A stretch of 8,921 nt of DNA from Chloroflexota bacterium (lineage in GTDB: Bacteria > Chloroflexota > Anaerolineae > Aggregatilineales > UBA3940), in assembly GCA_011051745.1 (NCBI GenBank), contig DRKO01000087.1, forward strand, positions 1 through 8,921. The letters are read 5' to 3'. Shown piece by piece: positions 1 to 6,737 of this stretch. Made by a program: the position numbers and the translations under genes. The notes under the pieces were generated by a model. That model ran no database searches. It saw only the letters and a list, made by a program, of their open reading frames with translations, and was not told where the DNA came from. The stretch's first letter is position 1. The number at the start of each line of letters is the position of its first letter.

Positions 1-2975
1 AGCCCGAAGTTGGAGAATATCTCGAACCACCCCCAGATCACGACCGCGTACTGATACTTGCCCGACCCCGCCGGCCCGAGGATGCGCAGTGAGATGAACG
101 CGAAGGCGAACAGGATGCCCTTGTTGAACAGATTTAGCACAATCGGGGCCAGCGAGTTCTTGGCGACGCGCTTTGCCTCGCTTGCCTCTGCCTCCTCGCG
201 GTAGGCGTACCGCCACACCCAGACCGCCGCCGCAAACACGATCGTCATCCCCGCCATGAAGGAGATGAACCCGCCCAGCTTGACGGAGTCGGGGCTGTAC
301 TTCATGCGGACGGTCCACGCGCCCGGCTCCAGCAGCACGCCCCGGAAGTTGCCGTCCACCGGCCAGACTTCCGCCTCCTGCTCCGCCTCCTCGCCCTCTC
401 CGAAGGGGCGCACCCAGGCCTTCCAGCCGGGGAAGTTGCTGTCGGTGACGATCAGCCAGCTCTGCCGCTCGACCTGCACATCCACCAGGATTTGATTGGG
501 CGTGTACGCCGTGATGCGGGCCGGGGCGGGATGGCCGTTCAGCCCGATCAGCGTATTTTCAGGGATGGGCGGGGGGGAATCGTCGAGCGCGACCAGCACG
601 TACTGGCGCACGTCAAGGCGCGTCGCCTGCTCCTCGAAGGAGGGCAGGGCAGGGTCGCCGTCCGCCCCGTAATACACCGTGCTGAAGGCGGGCAGCGTGA
701 AGGCGCGGGGCATCGCGCCCGCGTTTTCGTAGATCAGAACGGCCTCGTCCTGATAGGCCAGCTCATACCGGGGGTTCTCGATAGGCCTCTCGGTAACGAC
801 GTAGCGGACGTTCAGCAGGTCGAGCAGGGGGGAGTCGAGCGCCTGCGGATAGGTGCTGTAGAGGGGAGCGATGCGGTTATAGAGCAGGTCGCCCTGTGGC
901 TGGATAAGGCGCATATAGTCCGCGTACTGGCCGGGGATCAGGCTGTCATACCCGCTCGCGTCCTGCAACCCGTGCAGCCAGCCGATGTTGGCGTTCATCG
1001 TGTCCGCCCCCGGCTCCTCGTAGGCGATGAAGCGCCAGGGGTCGCTTTCGTCCATCTGCCCCCGCAGCCACGCGATGGAAGGCGGAACGACCTCCAGCAG
1101 GGCCGGGTCGTTGGCGGGGTAGAAGCCCCACGTCGCCGCGCCGAGGTCAGCGATCACGACCAGAACGGCCAGCGGCTTCCAGAGCGGCCTGTAGCGCAGT
1201 GCGTCGGGCACGGCACGTTGCATTTTCAGCCTTCCGGCCACTTCCCCGAAGGTGGTTCCCCGCCGCGCGGCGAGGAGGACGATCCCGCTCAGGATCAGCA
1301 TCAGGGCGAAAAGCGCGAAGTTCCAGAACTGATACGAGTAGAACGACCGGCCATCGGGGAAGGCGTTCGGCGCGAGCGCCAGCCCCTCGAAGACGCGCTG
1401 CACGGGGTCCGCGATCCGGCTGTAAAAGGCGCGGCTACCGGCCAGCGCGGCCACGATCAGCCCGCCCCCGATGATCCCTCCCCGGCCGAGCAGTTCTGCC
1501 AGCCGATCCTGAAGGGGCACTTCGCGCGAGCCGCCCAGCCGCCACGTCGGCGGGCGCATCAACTCGACGGCGAATCCGGCCAGCAACGCGACGCTCAGCG
1601 TGAGCGGCCACACCCAGCGAAACGGCGAATGAGATTGATTGATAAACGGCAGGCCGTAGTAGAGCAGCGCATAGGTCGGCGTGCCGAACACGAACGAAAC
1701 CGAGAGCAGCGCCAGCGTCCCGAAGATGGCGCGGTACGGGCGGCCCGGCTCCTCACGACCGACGTTTCGGATCGGGACGGCCCGCCGTGCCCGGCGGTAG
1801 GGCAGCCGCCCCACCAGCCAGTGGGCAACCGCGATCAGCGCCAGCGCCATCGGCAGCAGGCCCATGTAGGCCCCGCCCTCGACGTAGTTCTTGATCCCCC
1901 AGTCCGTGCTGGTCACCGGATCGCCGTAGGCGTTGACGGTGAGCGGGACGCGCCGCCAGGTGAACACGTCGAGGATGCTGTGGTGGGCGGGGTTCCCGAA
2001 GAAGTTGGGGATGAAGAAGGCGATCAGCCGGCGGGCGGGGTAAGCCCAGCCCCGCACCTGCTCGAGCGTAACCGCGCCCTCGCGGAAGCTGCGGCTGGCG
2101 AGTTCGTAGGAGGGGAGACTCTGGATCGCGCCCAGCGCCAGCCCCAGCCCGACCAGCGCCGCCAGCCACGCGGCGCGGCGGATGGCCCGCTTCCACACGC
2201 CCGCCTCGGCCCGTCCGGCGATCACTCCGGCGGCCAGCCGCCAGAGGGCGTAAAAGGCCATCACCAGCAGCGTAAAATACAGTGCCTCGACGTGTCCGGC
2301 CAGCGCCGCCATGCCCAGCCCGATCGCGCCGATTGCCACCCAGGGGATGGTGGCCGGTTGCCCGCCCAGTGCCTTCCCCTGCCGCAGCGTTAACTCGATC
2401 ATCGCCAGCTCGAGCGGCAGCCACGCCGCCGCCGCGATGATCATGGGGAAGACGACGCTCACCATGTAGAAGCCGCTCAACTGATAGGCCAGCGCCGCCA
2501 CCGCCCCGCCAAAGCGCCTGATCCCCAGCACGCGGGCCAGAACGTACATGTTGACCGCCGCGATCCACAGTTGCGAGACGGCGAACCAGCCGTAGGCCGT
2601 CGGGAGCGGCAGGATGAGGAACAGCAGGCTGAAGGGATAGAGCGTCAGGCTCTGCCCGGCGGCGAGGAAGGGGGCTCCGGCCAGAATATAGGGTTGCCAG
2701 AGCGGTAACTCGCCCGCCGCGACCTGCTCATGGACGAATTGCCGCCAGGGGACGTTTTCGAGGATCAGGTCGGAGAGCAGGCCGTTGTGCGGCCTTCCGA
2801 TGCCGTATTCGTCCGCCAGCGAGCGGTACGGCTCCCACTGGAAGAGGTTGTCCACCGGCAGAAGCGTTTTCCCGCCCACCGTCTGCGGGAGGAAGAACAG
2901 CAGGGGGACGGCCAGCAGAAAGGCCACGATGATCAGGTCGGGCAGGATGGGGCGCAGTCGTTCTCGCATAGGCAT
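1..2975 (-). CDS. YfhO-family membrane protein fused to the start of an oligosaccharide flippase (3' end beyond window)
   Basis: The frame stays open from ATG at 2975 to the left edge, giving 991 visible codons. Residues 13-30 form the first membrane helix. They are followed by GGKTLLPVDNLFQW (34-47, Asp42 at the usual GT-C acidic position), LLSDLI (66-71), PWR (76-78) and GELPLWQPYILAGAP (88-102). These are hallmarks of YfhO-like (PF09586) GT-C membrane proteins, thought to transfer sugars from lipid carriers on the outer membrane face. More helices follow, then a large soluble region (about 615-895) with the typical late motif NFPGWKAWV and a final helix (about 900-925). The frame then continues through an acidic linker into KNSLAPIVLNLFNKG and SLRILGPAGSGKYQYAVV, typical of a PST/Wzx flippase N-terminus. 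ATG 2969 is an alternative start. The Shine-Dalgarno is weak. The YfhO call is firm; the exact sugar and acceptor are unknown. Confidence 0.88.
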   Translation of the reverse strand, partial: MPMRERLRPILPDLIIVAFLLAVPLLFFLPQTVGGKTLLPVDNLFQWEPYRSLADEYGIGRPHNGLLSDLILENVPWRQFVHEQVAAGELPLWQPYILAGAPFLAAGQSLTLYPFSLLFLILPLPTAYGWFAVSQLWIAAVNMYVLARVLGIRRFGGAVAALAYQLSGFYMVSVVFPMIIAAAAWLPLELAMIELTLRQGKALGGQPATIPWVAIGAIGLGMAALAGHVEALYFTLLVMAFYALWRLAAGVIAGRAEAGVWKRAIRRAAWLAALVGLGLALGAIQSLPSYELASRSFREGAVTLEQVRGWAYPARRLIAFFIPNFFGNPAHHSILDVFTWRRVPLTVNAYGDPVTSTDWGIKNYVEGGAYMGLLPMALALIAVAHWLVGRLPYRRARRAVPIRNVGREEPGRPYRAIFGTLALLSVSFVFGTPTYALLYYGLPFINQSHSPFRWVWPLTLSVALLAGFAVELMRPPTWRLGGSREVPLQDRLAELLGRGGIIGGGLIVAALAGSRAFYSRIADPVQRVFEGLALAPNAFPDGRSFYSYQFWNFALFALMLILSGIVLLAARRGTTFGEVAGRLKMQRAVPDALRYRPLWKPLAVLVVIADLGAATWGFYPANDPALLEVVPPSIAWLRGQMDESDPWRFIAYEEPGADTMNANIGWLHGLQDASGYDSLIPGQYADYMRLIQPQGDLLYNRIAPLYSTYPQALDSPLLDLLNVRYVVTERPIENPRYELAYQDEAVLIYENAGAMPRAFTLPAFSTVYYGADGDPALPSFEEQATRLDVRQYVLVALDDSPPPIPENTLIGLNGHPAPARITAYTPNQILVDVQVERQSWLIVTDSNFPGWKAWVRPFGEGEEAEQEAEVWPVDGNFRGVLLEPGAWTVRMKYSPDSVKLGGFISFMAGMTIVFAAAVWVWRYAYREEAEASEAKRVAKNSLAPIVLNLFNKGILFAFAFISLRILGPAGSGKYQYAVVIWGWFEIFSNFG

Positions 2976-3040
2976 GGCTTTCACAGAGTGTACATGAAAG
3001 GGGCGCACCGAAGCCTCGCGCAGCCCCCGTGTGGTTCGCC

Positions 3041-3069
3041 ATGATAACGGATTGAGACAGGGAGTTCAA
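3041..3069 (-). promoter_or_regulatory. Predicted sigma-70-like promoter of the YfhO-flippase gene
   Basis: On the minus strand, TTGAAC (3069-3064) and TATCAT (3046-3041) are separated by exactly 17 bases. The -10 matches consensus at 5 of 6 positions and the -35 at 4 of 6. Transcription would start near 3034, leaving a leader of about 60 bases before ATG 2975. Found by eye; not tested. Confidence 0.5.
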
Positions 3070-3077
3070 ATACTCCC
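3060..3077. promoter_or_regulatory. Operator-like inverted repeat over the -35 box
   Basis: GGGAGT, a 6-base spacer and ACTCCC form a perfect inverted repeat (GGGAGTTCAAATACTCCC). It covers the proposed -35 hexamer (3064-3069) of the downstream minus-strand gene. That position suits a repressor operator. No U-tract follows on either strand, so a terminator is unlikely. The binding protein is unknown. Confidence 0.4.
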
Positions 3078-3136
3078 GCCCGGGTGTATACGGTCGAGGA
3101 CAGAGGAAGGGAGCGGAGAGCGGGGGAGCCTGCGCC

Positions 3137-3712
3137 TCACAGCCCGTCCACCGAGGCGACCCGCTCCCAGCCGCCCGCGTAGCGCGTCACCAGCCCCAGA
3201 TCGTCCACCTCGAGGGCCGTCACATAGCTTCCCCCTCTGGCCTCGTAGCGGTAGCGGTACTTGCTGAGGCGGCTGTAACGCTGCCGCAGGGGGTACACCC
3301 GCATGGTGGGCGGGCGGACCCACGCCGCCACCGTCTCTGCCCGCTCGCCGACCTTCAGGTTCAGCCGCCGGATGGAAAGGGTGTTGGTGGCCGGGGTGAT
3401 GCCCAGATCGATATCATAGCATCCCGCCAGGGCCTCAACTTCGTTGCAGTTCACCTGCCAGCGCTGATGCTCGTCCACCTTGATCTCGAGCAACTCGCTG
3501 AACTTCCCCATCTGGATCGCGATGTGCGCCAGACGTGTCTCCCAGGCGGGCGTACACACGATCCGGTAACCCACCCGCATCGGACGCCCATCCAGGGCGG
3601 CGATCACCGTCCCGCTCAGTTGCCAGCCCTCATCGAGTTTTGAGAGAGTGAAGTACTCCGCGCCGGGCGTGTCGAGCCACCGCCACAGCACAGAGCGCAC
3701 CAACCGGCTCAT
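3137..3712 (-). CDS. Putative glycolipid-binding domain protein (PF06475/DUF1089 type)
   Basis: The protein has 191 residues, close to the usual length for this single-domain family. Diagnostic features are an N-terminal VLWRW segment, VGYRIVCTPAWETR (about 47-60) and the block CYDIDLGITPATNTLSIRRL (98-117), which is the family signature around 'D-DL..TP.TNTLPIRRL'. An AAWVRPP segment and a Tyr/Arg-rich YSRLSKYRYRYEA near the end also fit. PF06475 members are annotated as putative glycolipid-binding from a structure with a lipocalin-like barrel; biochemical proof is scarce. No signal peptide or membrane helix is visible, so it is probably cytoplasmic. An in-frame GTG at 3748 would add 12 residues but has no Shine-Dalgarno. 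ATG 3712 has AGAGGGGG close upstream and matches the family start. It lies 161 bases upstream of the YfhO-flippase gene on the same strand. Confidence 0.85.
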   Translation of the reverse strand: MSRLVRSVLWRWLDTPGAEYFTLSKLDEGWQLSGTVIAALDGRPMRVGYRIVCTPAWETRLAHIAIQMGKFSELLEIKVDEHQRWQVNCNEVEALAGCYDIDLGITPATNTLSIRRLNLKVGERAETVAAWVRPPTMRVYPLRQRYSRLSKYRYRYEARGGSYVTALEVDDLGLVTRYAGGWERVASVDGL

Positions 3713-3766
3713 CGGCCCCCTCTGGCTACCCTCCCGACGTGGAGTCACCGCCGGATACAGTCAGGG

Positions 3767-3788
3767 GAACGCGCCCTTTTGAACGCGC
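3767..3788. repeat. Short direct repeat in the leader region
   Basis: GAACGCGC occurs at 3767-3774 and again at 3781-3788, 14 bases apart start to start, just downstream of the candidate promoter at 3798-3826. It could be a regulatory half-site pair, but an 8-base GC-rich repeat can arise by chance. Confidence 0.25.
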
Positions 3789-3797
3789 TCCCCCCCA

Positions 3798-3826
3798 AAT
3801 ATGGAACGTGTTGGAGATTTTTACAA
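3798..3826 (-). promoter_or_regulatory. Candidate promoter of the glycolipid-binding protein gene
   Basis: TTGTAA (3826-3821) and CATATT (3803-3798) on the minus strand are 17 bases apart; each matches consensus at 4 of 6. They sit in a small AT-rich patch within otherwise GC-rich sequence. The start would be near 3791, giving a leader of about 80 bases. Moderate to weak candidate. Confidence 0.35.
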
Positions 3827-3881
3827 GTCCGCCCGCGCCGGGGGCACATTTGCCCTCCGCCACCCGCCGATCCGCCCCGCC

Positions 3882-5288
3882 CTACCCGTTCACCCTCCAG
3901 ACGTGAATCACCGGGCGATACTCATCCGCCAGACGCTCCACCACGTACAGCAGCCCGTGCTCCCGATCGAAGGCCGCCGCGCCGAGGAGGTCTCGCTTGT
4001 AGTCCTCCGGCCTCAGTTGAGGGTCAAACAGCACATCGTCCACCACGAGCACGGCATACGGCTGTGGTTCCCAGCTCTCCATCCTGCCCTGAGCGACGGC
4101 GGCCAGATCGGCGGGGTTGTAAAAGATGATCTGCGCCTGATAATCCTCCGCCCAGTAGCCCCGATCGTCATACGGCCACTCTGGAGGTTCCGGGCAGGTG
4201 GGGGGCGTCTGCTCCGCGCAATCGTAAGGCCAGACGACCCCGTTAGCGAAGCCATACCAGGATCGTCCCACCGCCTTCGTCCCCACGAAGATCACCGCCG
4301 ACCTCCCGCCCGCCGTCAGCCAGGCCCCGCCCCACCAGTGATCGGCCTCCTGATAGCCGTTCATCTGGGTGCTTTCGTCGCTGACGATCTCGACCGCCCC
4401 CGGCTCCTGATGGCCGTATAGCAGCAACGGCGTGACGGAGCTCAGCGTCGCGCCGGGCGGCGGCGGATTCCCCTCGTTCCAGGGACCATAAGCGAAGAGT
4501 GCCGGGCCGCGCCCGCCCCACACCCCCTCCCGGAAGCGTCCGGTTGCCAGCCGCAGGCCGGGGGTGTACTGCGCCGCCCACGCCTCTGGAATCTCGAACA
4601 GGTAATCGCTGGTCACGTAGTTTGTGAAGCCCTCGAGCGCCCAGGGACCGGCTGACCGGGGGTCGGAGAGGGTGACCTCGGCCCAGCCGTGAGAAGGATC
4701 GCCGAACTCCTGAAAGTGCCATCCCCAGACGAAGTGCAGTTTGCCGCTGGTCTGCTCACCCTGCGGCGGGAGATAGGCCAGATCGGCGACGGGCAGGTCC
4801 ACCTCCTCCGCGTTGAATATCCCGCCGGTCAGGTCTCCGAAGGGTTGCAGCGTGGCGGCGACGTTCAGGTCCTCCACGTTGTCGGAGATCACCGGCGCGG
4901 GGATGCTGATCTCCGAAACGTAAAGTTGCTGATCGTGCCCGATCCCGAACAGCGATCCGGGGAAGCCGTCATCCGGCCCATCGGGGTCGCCGTCGGGGTA
5001 GTAGGTCAGGCCCTGCCCGCCGTACTCCCAGTTGGAGCCGCCGGAGCCTTCCGGCAGCCGGAACGCTCCCAGATATTCCAGTTCTTCGGGCAGGATCAGC
5101 CCCTCGGAGGGTGGGAGAGCGGTCGGGGAGGGAGTTTCGCGCGGGGGTTCAGCCGTTGCAGGTTCCCCCGCCTCTTCCGCGGCCGGGGCCGCCGTCTCTC
5201 CCGCTCCAGAGAGGGCGGGGAGGTTACACGCCAGCGTGGAGGCCAGCAGGAAGAGCGAGCCTGCCAGCAATGCGCAGCGCCGCTTCAT
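3882..5288 (-). CDS. Secreted lipoprotein of unknown function
   Basis: The protein has 468 residues. It starts MKRR, followed by a hydrophobic helix and the lipobox STLAC-N, with lipidated Cys21. A low-complexity Ala/Glu/Pro/Thr linker (about 22-62) would hold the globular part away from the membrane. The rest (about 63-468) has no motif I can assign. It opens with EYLGAFRLPEG, has a Gly/Asp-rich segment YYPDGDPDGPDDG, then SLFGIGHDQQLYVSEISIPAP. It is rich in Trp, Tyr, Gly and short beta-type segments and ends LLYVVERLADEYRPVIHVW. The composition suits an all-beta, perhaps propeller-like fold; this is inference. ATG 5288 is chosen because GAAAGGAG lies 9 bases upstream; the in-frame TTG at 5297 falls inside that spacer. 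No promoter is visible in the 107-base gap, so co-transcription with the Cys-rich lipoprotein gene is likely. Confidence 0.85.
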   Translation of the reverse strand: MKRRCALLAGSLFLLASTLACNLPALSGAGETAAPAAEEAGEPATAEPPRETPSPTALPPSEGLILPEELEYLGAFRLPEGSGGSNWEYGGQGLTYYPDGDPDGPDDGFPGSLFGIGHDQQLYVSEISIPAPVISDNVEDLNVAATLQPFGDLTGGIFNAEEVDLPVADLAYLPPQGEQTSGKLHFVWGWHFQEFGDPSHGWAEVTLSDPRSAGPWALEGFTNYVTSDYLFEIPEAWAAQYTPGLRLATGRFREGVWGGRGPALFAYGPWNEGNPPPPGATLSSVTPLLLYGHQEPGAVEIVSDESTQMNGYQEADHWWGGAWLTAGGRSAVIFVGTKAVGRSWYGFANGVVWPYDCAEQTPPTCPEPPEWPYDDRGYWAEDYQAQIIFYNPADLAAVAQGRMESWEPQPYAVLVVDDVLFDPQLRPEDYKRDLLGAAAFDREHGLLYVVERLADEYRPVIHVWRVNG

Positions 5289-5297
5289 GGGGATCAA

Positions 5298-5305
5298 CTC
5301 CTTTC
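5298..5305 (-). promoter_or_regulatory. Ribosome binding site fixing the start at 5288
   Basis: GAAAGGAG on the minus strand is followed by a 9-base spacer (TTGATCCCC) and ATG 5288. It decides between ATG 5288 and the in-frame TTG 5297, which lies within the spacer and has no suitably placed site of its own. Confidence 0.65.
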
Positions 5306-5353
5306 ATGGTGAGAGTGTCTGATGCTTCAGGCGCTCCCTTTCGTGGCGGGGAA

Positions 5354-5386
5354 GAGATGCCCTCGCTCTCTCATCGGGGGCATCTC
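5354..5386 (-). terminator. Intergenic hairpin, possible weak terminator or processing stem
   Basis: GAGATGCCC (5354-5362) and GGGCATCTC (5378-5386) form a perfect 9-bp stem around a 15-base loop, ten bases beyond the stop codon of the Cys-rich lipoprotein gene. On the minus strand it is followed by TTCCCCGCC, not a U-run, so it lacks the hallmark of an intrinsic terminator. It could protect the upstream mRNA or attenuate transcription into the next gene. Confidence 0.35.
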
Positions 5387-5395
5387 GACTCCCCG

Positions 5396-6541
5396 TCAGT
5401 AAACGATCTCACGGCAGATGCAGTGCGTGGCGTCGCACCAGTACCCCTCCCCGCAATCGGAGTCCTGCTCGCACTCCTCGCCCGGCTCCACAATGCCGTT
5501 CCCGCACACCGGAGCCACATAGACGCACACGCAATCAACGCACCGCTCCAGCGAGCCGCCGCAATCGGCGTCCTGCTCGCACTGTTCGCCTGCTTCCACC
5601 ACGCCGTTTCCGCACACCGGCGGGCAGGGGCCGCAGTCCTCCTCGCAGGTCGTGCAGTCCTCCCCCCGATCCGCCTCACAGACGCCGTTCCCGCAGCATG
5701 GCCCGCAGTCCGCCTCGCAGGTCGCGCAGTCCTCCCCGTAGTCCGGCTCACAGACGCCGTTCCCGCAGCACTCGCCGCAGTCCTCCGGGCAGGCGTAGCA
5801 ACTCTCGCCTTCCTCGCAGACCCCGTCTCCGCAGCCCGCGCACCCCACCGCATCACTGATGGGGATCAGGCTGGTATCGCCCAGCGGAGTCACCACGCCG
5901 GTGTAAATCCAGCCGATCTGATCCTCGCCCGGATAATCGGTCTTGAACCACAGTTGATCGCGGCTGTACTCCAGCAGGTTGATCACCGTATCTTTATCGG
6001 CAAAGCCGATGATCGGGCAGAGCGGGCCGGGGCCGGAACGGATGTTGGCCCGTGTCGTCACCCGCCCCTGAACGGCCACCTGAGCGTCCTCTCCGGCGGG
6101 CTGTTCGCCTTCCTGAGAGGAACTCTCGCCGCTCCCCTCTCCTGCCACGGTCAGCACCACCGAGGCCGGTTCGCTGGCCGTGCCGTCCTGCCGGTAAGCA
6201 ATTGCCGTGATGACCGTCCGCCCTCCGGCGGTCGGCGTCCAGAGGGTCTCGACGGCGAAGGAAGCCTGCGGGCCGCCGGGCGGCTCCTCCGAGGCGACGA
6301 CTTCGCCGTTCACCAGCACTTCAACGCGGGCCACGCCCGGCCCGCCCGGATCGGAAGCCGCGCAGGAGATGCTCACCGGCTGGTTGAGCGGGACGCTGCT
6401 CCCCGATTCGGGGGACGTGATCTCAACCGTAAGCCCACCACCGCCACCCCCGCCGGTCGAGAGATTGCAGGCCAGGGCAGCCACCAGAAGCGCCGCCGGA
6501 GCCACAGGCCACAGAAGCCGGAAAGTGACGATGCGCCTCAT
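5396..6541 (-). CDS. Cysteine-rich lipoprotein: Ig-like domain, SH3-like domain, Cys repeats
   Basis: The protein has 381 residues. Residues 1-24 are a signal peptide ending AALAC-N, with lipidated Cys25, followed by a poly-Gly spacer. Residues about 37-132 (LTVEITSPESGSSVPLNQPV to VVLTVAG) resemble a bacterial Ig-like domain. A Ser/Glu/Gly linker leads to about 158-220 (RANIRSGPG, WFKTDY, GWIYTGVV), a bacterial SH3-like domain of the kind that binds peptidoglycan or envelope partners. The C-terminus (about 234-377) holds about 31 cysteines in repeated units: three of form CGNGVCE..EDC.TC..DCG, then two of form CGNGVVE.GEQCEQDADCG and CGNGIVEPGEECEQDSDCG. The last two look like the Myxococcus-type Cys-rich repeat (TIGR02232/DUF4215). 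The mature protein should be outside the cytoplasm and disulfide-stabilised. A ligand cannot be named. ATG 6541 is preferred over GTG 6547 because of the Shine-Dalgarno. Confidence 0.9.
   Translation of the reverse strand: MRRIVTFRLLWPVAPAALLVAALACNLSTGGGGGGGLTVEITSPESGSSVPLNQPVSISCAASDPGGPGVARVEVLVNGEVVASEEPPGGPQASFAVETLWTPTAGGRTVITAIAYRQDGTASEPASVVLTVAGEGSGESSSQEGEQPAGEDAQVAVQGRVTTRANIRSGPGPLCPIIGFADKDTVINLLEYSRDQLWFKTDYPGEDQIGWIYTGVVTPLGDTSLIPISDAVGCAGCGDGVCEEGESCYACPEDCGECCGNGVCEPDYGEDCATCEADCGPCCGNGVCEADRGEDCTTCEEDCGPCPPVCGNGVVEAGEQCEQDADCGGSLERCVDCVCVYVAPVCGNGIVEPGEECEQDSDCGEGYWCDATHCICREIVY
5624..5767 (-). repeat. Tandem 72-base repeat encoding two Cys-rich units
   Basis: Positions 5696-5767 and 5624-5695 encode adjacent 24-residue units, CGNGVCEPDYGEDCATCEAD plus CGPC and CGNGVCEADRGEDCTTCEED plus CGPC. 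They differ at only a few residues and share long identical DNA stretches. A more diverged copy lies upstream (about residues 237-258). The two look like a fairly recent internal duplication. Confidence 0.75.
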
Positions 6542-6555
6542 GATCACCCTCCTTT
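6542..6555 (-). promoter_or_regulatory. Extended Shine-Dalgarno of the Cys-rich lipoprotein gene
   Basis: The minus strand reads AAAGGAGG, then GTGATC, then ATG 6541. AAAGGAGG followed by GTGATC is almost the full complement of the 16S rRNA 3' end, with a single extra G. Initiation should be strong. It also shows why GTG 6547 is not the start: that codon lies within the spacer. Confidence 0.75.
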
Positions 6556-6699
6556 ATCAGGCTGTGGGTCACACTGGTTGCCGGTATAAAGCTATCCTCT
6601 TTCCTCCAGACAGGTACAGGTGATCAGATCGGATACCTTTTCCGCCGTCTGTTTCACACAGCGGAGAGACGGTCCGGTGAGCATGAACGGAGAACCTCC

Positions 6700-6728
6700 A
6701 CGGCCTCGATTCCGTGCCGCTGGCACGG
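6700..6728 (-). promoter_or_regulatory. Leader stem-loop with two possible pairings
   Basis: CCGTGCC (6712-6718) and GGCACGG (6722-6728) form a perfect 7-bp stem with a 3-base loop at the very 5' end of the predicted leader. CACGG at 6700-6704 can instead pair with CCGTG at 6712-6716, so the middle segment has two exclusive partners. The first stem is clearly more stable. It may simply protect the mRNA 5' end; no known riboswitch is recognised in the remaining leader. Confidence 0.3.
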
Positions 6729-6737
6729 CTCAACTGT

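Noticed and set aside
492..2393. Long open frame on the plus strand (633 codons)
   Set aside because: It is fully antisense to the YfhO gene, whose protein shows clear family motifs. The predicted product is Arg/Gln/Pro-rich without domains. GC-rich third positions commonly open such antisense frames.
1753..2568. Minus-strand frame of 271 codons
   Set aside because: It lies in a different frame inside the YfhO gene. Its Gly/Arg-rich sequence has no hydrophobic pattern, while the overlapping frame encodes membrane helices.
3713..3748. Upstream GTG start for the glycolipid-binding protein
   Set aside because: No Shine-Dalgarno precedes GTG 3748, and the 12 added residues (TPRREGSQRGP) do not look like the family N-terminus.
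4689..5322. Plus-strand frames of 207 and 96 codons over the lipoprotein start
   Set aside because: They are antisense to a convincing signal peptide and lipobox with a good ribosome binding site. Neither shows a domain or its own Shine-Dalgarno.
5111..6589. Plus-strand open frame of 492 codons
   Set aside because: It is antisense to the Cys-rich lipoprotein and part of the next one. Its Ala/Arg/His-rich repetitive product mirrors the complementary Cys repeats and has no domain.
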